NCBI GenBank assembly: GCA_024398665.1
Contig: JAKSIS010000022.1
Coordinates: 1 to 36,157 of the forward strand
Length of the DNA: 36,157 nt
DNA from: Bacteroidaceae bacterium
GTDB taxonomy: Bacteria; Bacteroidota; Bacteroidia; Bacteroidales; Bacteroidaceae
Reading direction: 5' to 3'
Under the pieces are notes generated by a model, which saw only the letters and a list, made by a program, of their open reading frames with translations, was not told the origin of the DNA and ran no database searches. Below are positions 16,768-24,193 of the stretch, one piece after another. Position 1 is the stretch's first letter; every line of letters starts with the position of its first letter. The translations under genes and the position numbers were made by a program.

Positions 16768-18543
16768 TCACTTTTCATCTGTAAAGTCCAGCGTCACACC
16801 TTCAGGCAGGGATAGTGACATGTCCTTTATCTGGACGTACTGTCCTTTCATGAGTGTGGCATCATGCGCATCGCATTCAGCCTTCAGTACAAGATTGTCA
16901 AGAGTGCCCAGCGTTCCGGCTGCTGCCTTCATTTCAAGGACGATGTCTGATTCCACAGGCTTTTCCCCACCGGCGGCAAGCGCGCATGTGCTTATGGTTA
17001 TGCCCTTTAGCGGCTGCATTTCAGCGTCATAAGGGCTGGCGGTGAGTGAAAGGCCGAAAGGCAGTGTGCTTTCAGCTGTGGCTTTCAGTTTCAGAGTCAC
17101 TGCGCCGGCCTTGTCAGCAATGTCTTCAAGACTCTCGGCAAGACCGGATATGGTGTCAGTGTACTCTATGTGCAGGTCATCGAATGCGAACGGTGCTGAA
17201 ACTTCATATTTCACATCCACTGAGAGCGGACGGTCCAGTGCAAGCGTCTGTTCCGTTCCGTCAGTACTGACTGACAGGTCAAAGCCCACGGAAGCCGGGA
17301 TTGTTCTTGTAAGTTCGGCAAGACCGGGGACATGGACGTAGACGGTGTCGGCCGTATCAGGTTTGGGCCTGCAGGTAAGAATGAAAACGGTAGTCCTGGA
17401 AGGCTGGTCCTGAGGACATGCCGGCAATGAAACCTTGCCGTTTGCCGGAACAATGTCACGGGCAATGTAACCGCCGTCGCTGTCCTTTGAAGAAAGGCTG
17501 ATGTCAAGGTCAACCGGCAGGGTGATGCTGCTTGTCAGAGACAGAGCGAACTGCGGGTCGCTCACGACGAGACGGTTGTTTCCGCCAGCCAGGAATTCCA
17601 GATCCGACCCGGCATTCAGGTCAACGGACTTTGATATGGGATCAATGTCAGGAGAAAAGACACCTGTGACTTCACTCACTGTGAGATCGGAAATTACAAT
17701 TGACGGATCCACTGTGACGGAACCCAGATCATTGATGTTCACTGTTTCACCGCCAAGTTTGAAAGTGCCGGACATTTCTATGTCACCTTCAATGGAGAAC
17801 ACGGAGGCTTCCGTTTCAACGGGCTTGCCGAAATCAAGGCCTTCAATGGACAGGGGAATTGTGAAACTGTCCATTTCACCTGCGCTGCGCAGAAGTGAAC
17901 CGTTGACGGTCACAATTGACCCTGACGTTGAAATGCGCGGATCACTGCCGGAATACAGCGGGGTCAGGAAAGAGGGCAGCGCTATGGTCACATCTTTAAG
18001 ATCAATGGCCTGGCATGAAGCGGGAAGACCGGTAAAGTCCATCAGCAAGTCAACTGACGCAGGCTGCTCCAGCACCAATCTGCGGATTGAAACCAGCGCA
18101 GGGTCGACATCGGATTCAATAAGAAGTTTTGACGTGGTTGGCGTGACACTGTATTCAGGTATCAGGTCCGTACTTATTATAATGTCAAGGTTTCCTGCCG
18201 GGTTTTCAAATACAGCGGTCAGCGGCTGCAGCGAGGGTGAAGGAACGCTTATTGTAAGGGCGTCGATTCTTGTTCCCACTGAATCGACTGAACCGTTAAT
18301 GGAGATTCCGAAAGCCCCGTCATCAAGTACCGATACCGGTGAACTTTCATCTGTACTGACAAGAGAATCGATGTAGATTCTGTCAAGGCTGCCAAGCGGG
18401 ATGGATGTTCCGCCCGGCGCAAGCTGGATGTCCAGACTGATATCCTTTTCCAGATCAAGCCTGTCAGTGACGGAAACGCATGAAACCATGCCTGCAAACG
18501 AAGCGAGACAGCATAGCGCTGTAAATTTCAATTTTTTCTTCAT
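16768..18543 (-). CDS. large lipoprotein of unknown function
   Basis: A 591-residue lipoprotein: the signal peptide ends in the lipobox GMVSC (Cys22). The sequence after it (VSVTDRLDLEKD) is not an acidic cluster directly at +2, so surface export is less likely than for the DUF4827 protein; it may face the periplasm. The mature chain is rich in Ser, Thr, Val, Asp and Leu, with short alternating hydrophobic segments that suggest repeated beta-sandwich modules. I cannot name a domain. It has a candidate promoter directly upstream and is followed by the DUF5723 outer-membrane protein. The two probably act together at the outer membrane, but this rests on adjacency alone. Confidence 0.7.
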   Translation of the reverse strand: MKKKLKFTALCCLASFAGMVSCVSVTDRLDLEKDISLDIQLAPGGTSIPLGSLDRIYIDSLVSTDESSPVSVLDDGAFGISINGSVDSVGTRIDALTISVPSPSLQPLTAVFENPAGNLDIIISTDLIPEYSVTPTTSKLLIESDVDPALVSIRRLVLEQPASVDLLMDFTGLPASCQAIDLKDVTIALPSFLTPLYSGSDPRISTSGSIVTVNGSLLRSAGEMDSFTIPLSIEGLDFGKPVETEASVFSIEGDIEMSGTFKLGGETVNINDLGSVTVDPSIVISDLTVSEVTGVFSPDIDPISKSVDLNAGSDLEFLAGGNNRLVVSDPQFALSLTSSITLPVDLDISLSSKDSDGGYIARDIVPANGKVSLPACPQDQPSRTTVFILTCRPKPDTADTVYVHVPGLAELTRTIPASVGFDLSVSTDGTEQTLALDRPLSVDVKYEVSAPFAFDDLHIEYTDTISGLAESLEDIADKAGAVTLKLKATAESTLPFGLSLTASPYDAEMQPLKGITISTCALAAGGEKPVESDIVLEMKAAAGTLGTLDNLVLKAECDAHDATLMKGQYVQIKDMSLSLPEGVTLDFTDEK

Positions 18544-18585
18544 AAATGACCTGTTTGGTGATATGCGATAAAATATCCTTCACCG

Positions 18586-18616
18586 CAAAAATAGCATTTG
18601 CGGGCCAAGCGGGAAA
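18586..18616 (-). promoter_or_regulatory. putative promoter for the lipoprotein-DUF5723 pair
   Basis: On the minus strand TTTC (18613-18616) is followed after 19 bases by TATTTTTG (18586-18593). The -7 box is perfect; the -33 box has one mismatch. It lies in the 111-base gap between gldE and the lipoprotein gene and gives a leader of about 37 bases. Confidence 0.5.
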
Positions 18617-18654
18617 GAATTTGGAAGAAAAAGTAACGGGACGGTTGAAAAAAA

Positions 18655-19971
18655 TCACAATCTGCTGACTGTCACTCGGATTCCCGAAATACGCCGTTCC
18701 TTCTTTTCCATGACTTTGAATGTCAGATTACGGCAGACAAGTTCCTCATCCTTGCGCGGGAAATCGCCTTTCAGTTCAAGCAGCAGTCCGGCCAGCGTGT
18801 CTGCTTCACCGATCACATCGGAAAAGTCGTCCTCATCAAGATCCAGAATGCGGAAGAAATCCTGCAGCGGAGTCTTGCCTTCAAAGACGTATGTGTCAGG
18901 GCCTGTCTTGCGGTAGCTGACCTTGTCGTCATCATATTCGTCATTGATTTCACCCAGAATCTCCTCAATCACGTCTTCCAGTGTGACCATGCCTGACGTA
19001 CCGCCAAATTCGTCAACGACAATGGCAATGTGTATGTGACCGTTCTGGAAATCATGCAGCAGGTCATCAAGCTTTCTTGTTTCAGGCACGAAGAACGCAG
19101 GGCGGACCAGCGACTGCCAGCGGAATGAATCGCCCTTTTCAAGATACGGAAGCAGGTCCTTGATGTACAGTATGCCCTTGATGTTGTCCGATGTGCCCTG
19201 GAACACAGGCATTCTGGAATAGAAGTTCCGGCCTATGCAGTCCATTACGTCACGGTACGTGGCCCTGATGTCAAGCATGACCATATCCACGCGAGAAGTC
19301 ATGATGTCTACCACCGTTTCGTCACCGAAACGTATCACGCCTTCAAGCATCTGCTGTTCGTCAATTATGTCTTCAGTGTCAGTCAGTTCAAGCGCCTGTT
19401 CCAGCTGGTCTACCGAAATGCTGTAGCCAGCACCTGCAGGTACATGCCTGGCCAGTTTGTTTGACCGTATGAGTATTGCCGTGAAAGGTTTCATAACCAC
19501 TGACAGCGTTGACAGGAAAGGTGCGGAACGCCTGCTGAACGACAGGGCGTTGTTTGCAGAATACAGCTTGGGGGCAATCTCACCGAACAGCAGAAGCAGG
19601 AAAGTAAGCAGAACGGTAATGACGATGAACTCCAGCCAGACCGCATTGCCGAAACTTACCATCTGGCCGAACGCCAGGTCAAGCAGAAGGATGATTGCCA
19701 CGTTGACAAAATTGTTTGTCACGAGAATTGTGGCCAGCAGCTTTTCCGAATTGTCAGTCAGTGCGCACACTCTCCTGTCACGCAGGGTTCCGCTTGTACG
19801 GACAGTGTTGAGTTCTTCAGGAGAAAGCGAGAAGAATGCGGTTTCTGAAGCTGAAACGAAGCCGGAAACCGCAAGAAGAAGCAGGGCCGCCACCATTCCG
19901 ATGACGGACCCCACTGTGGGAAGGCTGAACGTGACGCCTGCGGCCACGCCTGCCGATGCCAATGTAATCAA
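18655..19971 (-). CDS. gldE: GldE-like CNNM/CorC transporter-associated protein
   Basis: Inner-membrane protein with an N-terminal DUF21/CNNM domain of about four hydrophobic segments (about residues 20-150; VSASETAFFSLSPEE near 40-54), a CBS pair (about 210-335) with GTSGMVTLEDVIEEILGEI, and a C-terminal CorC/HlyC domain. In gliding Bacteroidota GldE supports motility together with GldD; in non-gliding gut species the homologue is kept next to ssb, possibly for Mg2+ homeostasis or lipoprotein stability. The start is uncertain. No ATG precedes the first helix: an in-frame stop lies just upstream and TTG at 19971 is the longest option, while ATG at 19893 would begin inside the first helix. It is 27 bases downstream of ssb. 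Confidence 0.87.
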   Translation of the reverse strand: MITLASAGVAAGVTFSLPTVGSVIGMVAALLLLAVSGFVSASETAFFSLSPEELNTVRTSGTLRDRRVCALTDNSEKLLATILVTNNFVNVAIILLLDLAFGQMVSFGNAVWLEFIVITVLLTFLLLLFGEIAPKLYSANNALSFSRRSAPFLSTLSVVMKPFTAILIRSNKLARHVPAGAGYSISVDQLEQALELTDTEDIIDEQQMLEGVIRFGDETVVDIMTSRVDMVMLDIRATYRDVMDCIGRNFYSRMPVFQGTSDNIKGILYIKDLLPYLEKGDSFRWQSLVRPAFFVPETRKLDDLLHDFQNGHIHIAIVVDEFGGTSGMVTLEDVIEEILGEINDEYDDDKVSYRKTGPDTYVFEGKTPLQDFFRILDLDEDDFSDVIGEADTLAGLLLELKGDFPRKDEELVCRNLTFKVMEKKERRISGIRVTVSRL

Positions 19972-19998
19972 GGTTTCTATAATACTGCCTGGTTACGT

Positions 19999-20448
19999 TC
20001 AGAATGGAAGTCCGGAATCAGAGGGCTGCTGTGGAGGCTGCGGTGCCTGTACCGGCTGCACAGCGGGCGGAACCGGAGGGACTGGTGCCGTATCGGCCGG
20101 TCTTGCCTGCTGGGTACGGCTGGTAAGCATCTCCATGTTGTCAACGAAAATTTCAGTCACATAGCGTTTGACACCGTTCTGGTCATCATAGCTGCGGTTC
20201 CTGATACTGCCCTCCACATAGAGCCTGTCACCCTTGTGGACGTATTTTTCAACGGTTTCGGCCAATCCGCGCCAGAAGACCAGATTGTGCCATTCAGTCC
20301 TTTCCGGCACCTGAGTGCCATTCTGCAGAGTGTAGCCGCGGTCCGTCGTTGCAAGAGTCAGGTTGGCTACACAGACGTGGTTGTCCAGATACCTCACATC
20401 CGGATCCTTACCAGCATTTCCGATTAGAATTACTTTGTTTACTGACAT
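19999..20448 (-). CDS. ssb: single-stranded DNA-binding protein
   Basis: SSB of 149 residues that coats ssDNA during replication and repair. The OB fold covers about residues 1-110 (MSVNKVILIGNAGKDPDVRY, TEWHNLVFWRGLAETVEKYVHKGDRLYVEGSIRNR). A Pro/Gln/Ala-rich linker follows and the tail ends SDSGLPF. The usual interaction tip is DDDIPF/DDDLPF, so the acidic part of the tip is reduced to one Asp before GLPF. It is divergent from the HU-like gene and leads an operon with gldE, an arrangement common in Bacteroidota. Confidence 0.96.
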   Translation of the reverse strand: MSVNKVILIGNAGKDPDVRYLDNHVCVANLTLATTDRGYTLQNGTQVPERTEWHNLVFWRGLAETVEKYVHKGDRLYVEGSIRNRSYDDQNGVKRYVTEIFVDNMEMLTSRTQQARPADTAPVPPVPPAVQPVQAPQPPQQPSDSGLPF

Positions 20449-20477
20449 AATAATTAGGTATTAAATGAATGTATTGG

Positions 20478-20509
20478 CAAATATAATGTCTGAAAACGCC
20501 TGATGCAAG
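20478..20509 (-). promoter_or_regulatory. promoter for ssb-gldE
   Basis: On the minus strand CTTG (20506-20509) is followed after 20 bases by TATATTTG (20478-20485). The -7 box is perfect and the -33 box matches three of four. It overlaps a small inverted repeat, ATGCAA (20503-20508) and TTGCAT (20514-20519). Confidence 0.55.
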
Positions 20510-20599
20510 CATTTTGCATTTTTTATTTTATACAAAGCGGTATCGGAAGCCGCAAATTGTACATTTGGTGAAAATATGATTAAAAATAGGCGGAATATT

Positions 20600-20629
20600 T
20601 TTGTTAGTCATTAAAATGGACTACATTTG
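20600..20629 (+). promoter_or_regulatory. promoter for the HU-like gene
   Basis: TTTG (20600-20603) is followed after 18 bases by TACATTTG (20622-20629), a perfect -7 box, in the 227-base divergent region. The leader would be about 40 A-rich bases. A second TACATTTG at 20560-20567 has no suitable -33 box. The rest of the divergent region is AT-rich with no other feature that I can see. Confidence 0.6.
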
Positions 20630-20675
20630 CAACTCGAAAAAAAACAAAGGAATAAAGACTTAAACTATTGAAGAT

Positions 20676-20951
20676 ATGACAAAAGCACAAGTTGTAAATG
20701 AGATTGCCAAAAAGACCGGCCTTGACAAGGCTGACATCCTGGCATGCGTAGAGGGTTTTATGGAAACTGTTAAGGATTCTCTTGCAAATGAAGAGAACGT
20801 TTATCTGAGAGGTTTCGGCAGTTTCATCATCAAGAAGAGAGCAGCCAAGGCTGCACGTGATATCCTCAAGAACACCACCATCACAGTTCCTGAGCACAAC
20901 ATTCCGGCTTTCAAGCCCGCAAAGACCTTTGCTGCTGCTGTAAGAAAGTGA
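20676..20951 (+). CDS. HU/IHF-family DNA-binding protein
   Basis: Nucleoid-associated DNA-bending protein of the bacterial HU/IHF family, 91 residues, the usual size. The N-terminal helices (MTKAQVVNEIAKKTGLDKAD), the GFGSF turn at about residues 48-52 and the DNA-binding arm with the conserved NIPAFKPAKTF near the end are all present. In Bacteroidales this copy is often annotated as HU or 'integration host factor subunit beta'. The gene is divergent from ssb and lies 25 bases upstream of a 29-codon ribosomal-protein-like gene and RNase G. Confidence 0.95.
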   Translation: MTKAQVVNEIAKKTGLDKADILACVEGFMETVKDSLANEENVYLRGFGSFIIKKRAAKAARDILKNTTITVPEHNIPAFKPAKTFAAAVRK

Positions 20952-20976
20952 TTATAAACTTCAAATACCTTTAACT

Positions 20977-21066
20977 ATGCCTAGCGGTAAAAAGAAAAAA
21001 AGACATAAGATGTCTACGCACAAGCGTAAAAAGAGACTGAGAAAGAACAGACATAAGAGCAAATAA
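20977..21066 (+). CDS. 29-residue bS22/mS38-like (AURKAIP1/COX24 domain) protein
   Basis: A tiny, extremely basic frame encoding 29 residues (MPSGKKKKRHKMSTHKRKKR then LRKNRHKSK). The pattern KRxKMxxHKxKKRLRKNRHK resembles the C-terminal domain of mitochondrial mS38 (AURKAIP1/COX24) and the actinobacterial ribosomal protein bS22. Almost identical short proteins are, to my knowledge, widespread in Bacteroidota. The likely role is a small ribosomal subunit protein binding 16S rRNA near the decoding region; this is inference from family similarity. It sits between the HU-like gene and RNase G, 25 bases after the former, and is followed by a 12-base-pair hairpin. Confidence 0.82.
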   Translation: MPSGKKKKRHKMSTHKRKKRLRKNRHKSK

Positions 21067-21082
21067 GAGTCTGTAAAGATCT

Positions 21083-21134
21083 CAAAGAACAAACTTGCCG
21101 TGAACAAAATTCCGCCGGGTTTGTTCTTTGTTTT
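21083..21134 (+). promoter_or_regulatory. leader hairpin ahead of RNase G, possible attenuator
   Basis: CAAAGAACAAAC (21083-21094) and GTTTGTTCTTTG (21119-21130) form a perfect 12-base-pair stem with a 24-base loop, followed by TTTT. It lies between the stop of the 29-codon gene and the ATG of rng at 21153. It could be a weak terminator reducing read-through into rng, or a structured 5' leader cut by the enzyme itself. Confidence 0.6.
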
Positions 21135-21152
21135 AAAAGCCATCAGGACAAC

Positions 21153-22724
21153 ATGACAAGTGAACTGACAGTCAACGTACAGGAAAACTGCATTGAAATC
21201 GCCATTACCGAAGACCGCAATCTGGTGGAATACCAGAAGGAGAACAGGGAGATGACGTTTGCAGTGGGCAACATGTATCTGGGCCGCGTGAAGAAACTCA
21301 TGCCGGGCCTGAACGCATGTTTTGTTGACATAGGTTCGGAAAAGGAGGCGTTCCTCCATTATCAGGACCTTGGTTCCCAGTTCGCATCGCTCCAGAAATA
21401 CGTCCGGCAGGTACGCAGCAACCGCAAGAAGCTGTATCCGTTCAGCAAAGCCCAGTATTCACCGGACAAGGACGCTGAAGGCAACATAGCCACCGCCCTG
21501 GAGCAGGGTCAGGAGATCATTGTCCAGATTGCAAAGGAACCCATATCGACCAAAGGTCCCAGGCTGACCGGCGAGATTTCATTCGCAGGCCGTTTCCTGG
21601 TGCTCATACCGTTCACCGACAAGGTGTCCGTGTCATCGAAGATAAAGAGTCCGGAAGAGAGGGCCAGGCTGAAACAGCTCATACACAGCATAAAGCCCAA
21701 GAACTGCGGCGTAATTGTACGCACTGTGGCTGAAGGCAAGCGCGTGGCTGAACTTGACAACGAGCTCTCAATCCTATACCGCCGCTGGGAGGACAGCCTG
21801 GCCATGGCACAGCGTGCGGAAAAGCCCGCAACGCTCATCTTTGAGGAAACCAGCCGTACCATTGCCGTACTTAGAGACCTGCTCAACTCGTCATATGAGT
21901 CAATACATGTCAATGACGAAAAGACATACAACGAGATACGCGACTATGTCGCTCTTGTGGACCCTGAGCGTACAGGCATCGTAAACCTTTATAAAGGTGA
22001 ACTGTCAATCTTCGACAATTTCGGCATCACAAAGCAGATCAAGTCTTCATTCGGGCGTGTGGTGTCATACAAGAGCGGCGCTTACCTTATCATCGAACAT
22101 ACTGAAGCCCTGCATGTGGTTGACGTGAACAGCGGTCACCGCGTGAAAGCAGGCACACAGGAAGAGAACGCGCTTGAAGTCAATCTTGGAGCCGCCGACG
22201 AACTGGCCCGCCAGCTCAGGCTGAGGGACATGGGCGGAATCATTGTCGTGGATTTCATTGACATGAATCTTGCCGAGGACCGCCAGAAGCTGTACGAACG
22301 CATGTGCCAGAACATGGAACGTGACCGTGCAAAGCACAACATTCTGCCGCTGAGCAAGTTCGGTCTGATGCAGATAACCCGCCAGAGAGTACGTCCCGTC
22401 ATGGATGTTCCGGTTGACGAAACCTGCCCCACATGTTTCGGAAAGGGCACCATACGTCCGTCCATTCTGTTCACTGACACGCTGGAAAGCAAGATAGCGT
22501 GTCTGATGGACCAGGTCAAGGTAAGGCGCATAACCCTGCGCGTGCACCCGTATGTGTACGCATATATAAACAAGGGGCTGTTTTCACTCAAGACACGCTG
22601 GAAACTGCGTTTCGGAATGGGGCTCAAAGTTCTTCCGGACCAGAATCTGGCATTCCTGGCCTACAAGTTCACCGACAGCGGCGGGCATGAGATTGACATG
22701 AAGGAGGAACATGAGGTGCTTTGA
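21153..22724 (+). CDS. rng: ribonuclease E/G family endoribonuclease
   Basis: Mg-dependent endoribonuclease acting in mRNA decay and rRNA 5' maturation, 523 residues. That is close to RNase G length, without the long C-terminal scaffold of RNase E. An S1-like RNA-binding domain covers about residues 35-125 (GNMYLGRVKKLMPGLNACFVDIG). The 5' sensor and DNase I-like catalytic domain carry VDVNSGH near 323 and IVVDFIDM near 368, which hold the metal-binding aspartates. The Zn-link CPTCFGKG is near 425. The gene lies downstream of the HU-like and ribosomal small-protein genes, and an intrinsic terminator overlaps its stop codon. Confidence 0.95.
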   Translation: MTSELTVNVQENCIEIAITEDRNLVEYQKENREMTFAVGNMYLGRVKKLMPGLNACFVDIGSEKEAFLHYQDLGSQFASLQKYVRQVRSNRKKLYPFSKAQYSPDKDAEGNIATALEQGQEIIVQIAKEPISTKGPRLTGEISFAGRFLVLIPFTDKVSVSSKIKSPEERARLKQLIHSIKPKNCGVIVRTVAEGKRVAELDNELSILYRRWEDSLAMAQRAEKPATLIFEETSRTIAVLRDLLNSSYESIHVNDEKTYNEIRDYVALVDPERTGIVNLYKGELSIFDNFGITKQIKSSFGRVVSYKSGAYLIIEHTEALHVVDVNSGHRVKAGTQEENALEVNLGAADELARQLRLRDMGGIIVVDFIDMNLAEDRQKLYERMCQNMERDRAKHNILPLSKFGLMQITRQRVRPVMDVPVDETCPTCFGKGTIRPSILFTDTLESKIACLMDQVKVRRITLRVHPYVYAYINKGLFSLKTRWKLRFGMGLKVLPDQNLAFLAYKFTDSGGHEIDMKEEHEVL

Positions 22725-22740
22725 ACGGGCACCTTTTTTT
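22714..22740 (+). terminator. Rho-independent terminator after rng
   Basis: AGGTGC (22714-22719) pairs with GCACCT (22729-22734) around a 9-base loop and is followed by an uninterrupted T run to 22740. The stem contains the last codons of rng, and its loop holds the TGA. Confidence 0.8.
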
Positions 22741-22815
22741 ATTCTGCAAACTTAACATTTCCCGTCCGGACACGTCTTATATGTGAACAACGGCCCGAAG
22801 AACGGAGATTCAAGA

Positions 22816-23295
22816 ATGACTGGTCCGCAGCTGACAGAAACCTACAAGACCCTCAGTGACGGTCTGTACAGGATTGCCTATTATGTCCTGGAATCACAGG
22901 CCGATGCCGAGGATGCAGTGCAGGACCTGTTCATCAAGCTGTGGAACACAAGGGACAGGCTTGATACGGTAGGCAGCATGAAGGCATACTGTTCGACCCT
23001 CATGAAGAATCTCTGCATTGACCGTCTGCGCAGGCAGTCGCACGCCGGCAGCGAGCCGATAGCTGCTGACATTGCATGCGCAAGGCAGTTCGAAGACGAT
23101 CTGCTGGACAGGGAAAAGCTGGAACGCGTGATGGCTGCAATGGACAGCCTTCCCGCAAGACAGCGGGACGTGATGAGGATGTATGTGTTTGAGGAAATGT
23201 CATATGATGAGATATCGGAAAAGACCGGAATGTCAAACCTTAGCCTGCGCGTACTGATGAGCAATGCGCGCAAGTCACTGAGAAAACTGATATGA
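22816..23295 (+). CDS. ECF-type RNA polymerase sigma factor, first gene of a coupled trio
   Basis: ECF sigma factor, 159 residues from the ATG at 22816. An in-frame GTG at 22783 would add 11 residues. Region 2 includes SQADAEDAVQDLFIKLWNTR and MKAYCSTLMKNLCIDRLRRQ. Region 4 includes LPARQRDVMRMYVFEEMSYDEI and the helix-turn-helix TGMSNLSLRVLMSNARKSL. The family usually answers envelope or stress signals through a membrane anti-sigma factor. Its stop overlaps the next ATG in ATGA (23292-23295), and that gene encodes a single-TM protein, so a sigma/anti-sigma pair is likely. No primary-sigma consensus is seen upstream, where the rng terminator ends; autoregulation by the ECF factor is possible. 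Confidence 0.9.
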   Translation: MTGPQLTETYKTLSDGLYRIAYYVLESQADAEDAVQDLFIKLWNTRDRLDTVGSMKAYCSTLMKNLCIDRLRRQSHAGSEPIAADIACARQFEDDLLDREKLERVMAAMDSLPARQRDVMRMYVFEEMSYDEISEKTGMSNLSLRVLMSNARKSLRKLI

Positions 23296-23693
23296 AACAC
23301 ATAGAAGACTTGGAGGAACTTGATTCTGAAGTTCTGGAAAGGATAGCAGCAGACAGCGGCATAACAGTTCCTGAAACATTGAAGCAGGACATTGGAGCGA
23401 CCGCCCGCATTCTTGAAGCGGTTACGAAACCGTGCAGCGTATTGTCAGCACCTGCTGATACCGGACGGCGCATTACGCTGTTCTCATATGCCGCAACGGC
23501 TGTCGCGCTTGCCGCAGTGCTCATTACCGTCCGGCCCGGTACCCCTAAGGACACATTTGACGACCCGTACCTGGCCCTTGCCGAATTCGAACGCACAATG
23601 AACTACATACAGGACAAGACCGGCGCCGGACTGGAGTTTGCCGGAAACAAGGTTGAACCTGTCATTGAAAAGACCCTAAACATACTGAAATGA
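23292..23693 (+). CDS. putative membrane anti-sigma factor
   Basis: A 133-residue protein with an acidic N-terminal domain (about residues 1-60), one hydrophobic segment (about 62-81, ITLFSYAATAVALAAVLITV) and a C-terminal part of about 50 residues predicted to be periplasmic. I recognise no named domain. The layout (N-terminus in the cytosol, one helix, extracytoplasmic tail) and the 4-base ATGA overlaps with the sigma gene before it and the DUF4252 gene after it suggest a role in holding the sigma factor inactive. It lacks a visible zinc-binding HxxxCxxC anti-sigma motif, so a different binding mode or a different function remains possible. Confidence 0.6.
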   Translation: MKHIEDLEELDSEVLERIAADSGITVPETLKQDIGATARILEAVTKPCSVLSAPADTGRRITLFSYAATAVALAAVLITVRPGTPKDTFDDPYLALAEFERTMNYIQDKTGAGLEFAGNKVEPVIEKTLNILK

Positions 23694-24193
23694 AAAGGAT
23701 ATTGGCTACAGTTGCAGCAGCAGTGCTGCTGGCAGTGAACGCTCTTGCCCAGGACGGCAAAGCCATTTACAACAAGTATTCGGACTGTGACGATGTAAGC
23801 GCCGTCTACATTTCGTCAGCCATGTTCAGAATGATAGGAAAGGTGCCTGACATGAACCTTAGCAGCAGCCCGATAAAGCTGGGTTCACTCATCAGGAGCC
23901 TGGATTCGATGTATGTTCTGGACTGCGATGATGACGAACTGTGCGGAGAGATCAGTACTGACGTCAGGAAACTTCTTAAGAAATATGAATTCGAACTTCT
24001 CATGGAAATGAAGGAGAGCGGCGAAACCGTAAGGATTCATACCTTGGGAAGTGAAAAGGTTGTCAACCATTTCATACTTACAGCATCGGGCGAAGACAGT
24101 TTCACGTTCATCGGTCTGGACGGAAAGATGGACCGCGAAGAACTGGAAAAGGAAATTGCCAAGGCTGCAAGGAATCTTGACAGGGAGGATTAG
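23690..24193 (+). CDS. DUF4252-type exported protein
   Basis: A 167-residue protein with a cleavable signal peptide (MKRILATVAAAVLLAVNALA, then QDG) and no lipobox. The mature part has the features of DUF4252 proteins of Bacteroidota: an early segment with SAVYISSAMFRMIG, a middle segment with RSLDSMYVLDCDD, a charged helix (ISTDVRKLLKKYEFELLMEM) and a C-terminal FIGLDGKMDREELEKEI. Function is unknown; the family often lies behind an ECF sigma and its partner. Its ATG overlaps the preceding stop (23690-23693), and its own stop overlaps that of the convergent glucosaminidase gene in TTAG (24190-24193). Confidence 0.78.
   Translation: MKRILATVAAAVLLAVNALAQDGKAIYNKYSDCDDVSAVYISSAMFRMIGKVPDMNLSSSPIKLGSLIRSLDSMYVLDCDDDELCGEISTDVRKLLKKYEFELLMEMKESGETVRIHTLGSEKVVNHFILTASGEDSFTFIGLDGKMDREELEKEIAKAARNLDRED

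Noticed and set aside
17501-18376. 291-codon open frame antisense to the large lipoprotein gene
   Set aside because: Low-complexity Ser/Arg/Thr composition; the opposite strand encodes a protein with signal peptide, lipobox and upstream promoter.
20503-20519. Short palindrome ATGCAA/TTGCAT as an operator for ssb
   Set aside because: Only 6-base arms in AT-rich DNA, with no second copy or other support; noted only within the promoter entry.
22741-22785. ECF-type autoregulatory promoter before the second sigma gene
   Set aside because: AAC- and CGTC-like elements can be picked out but their spacing (about 19 bases) does not fit a defined ECF promoter, and the regulon is unknown.
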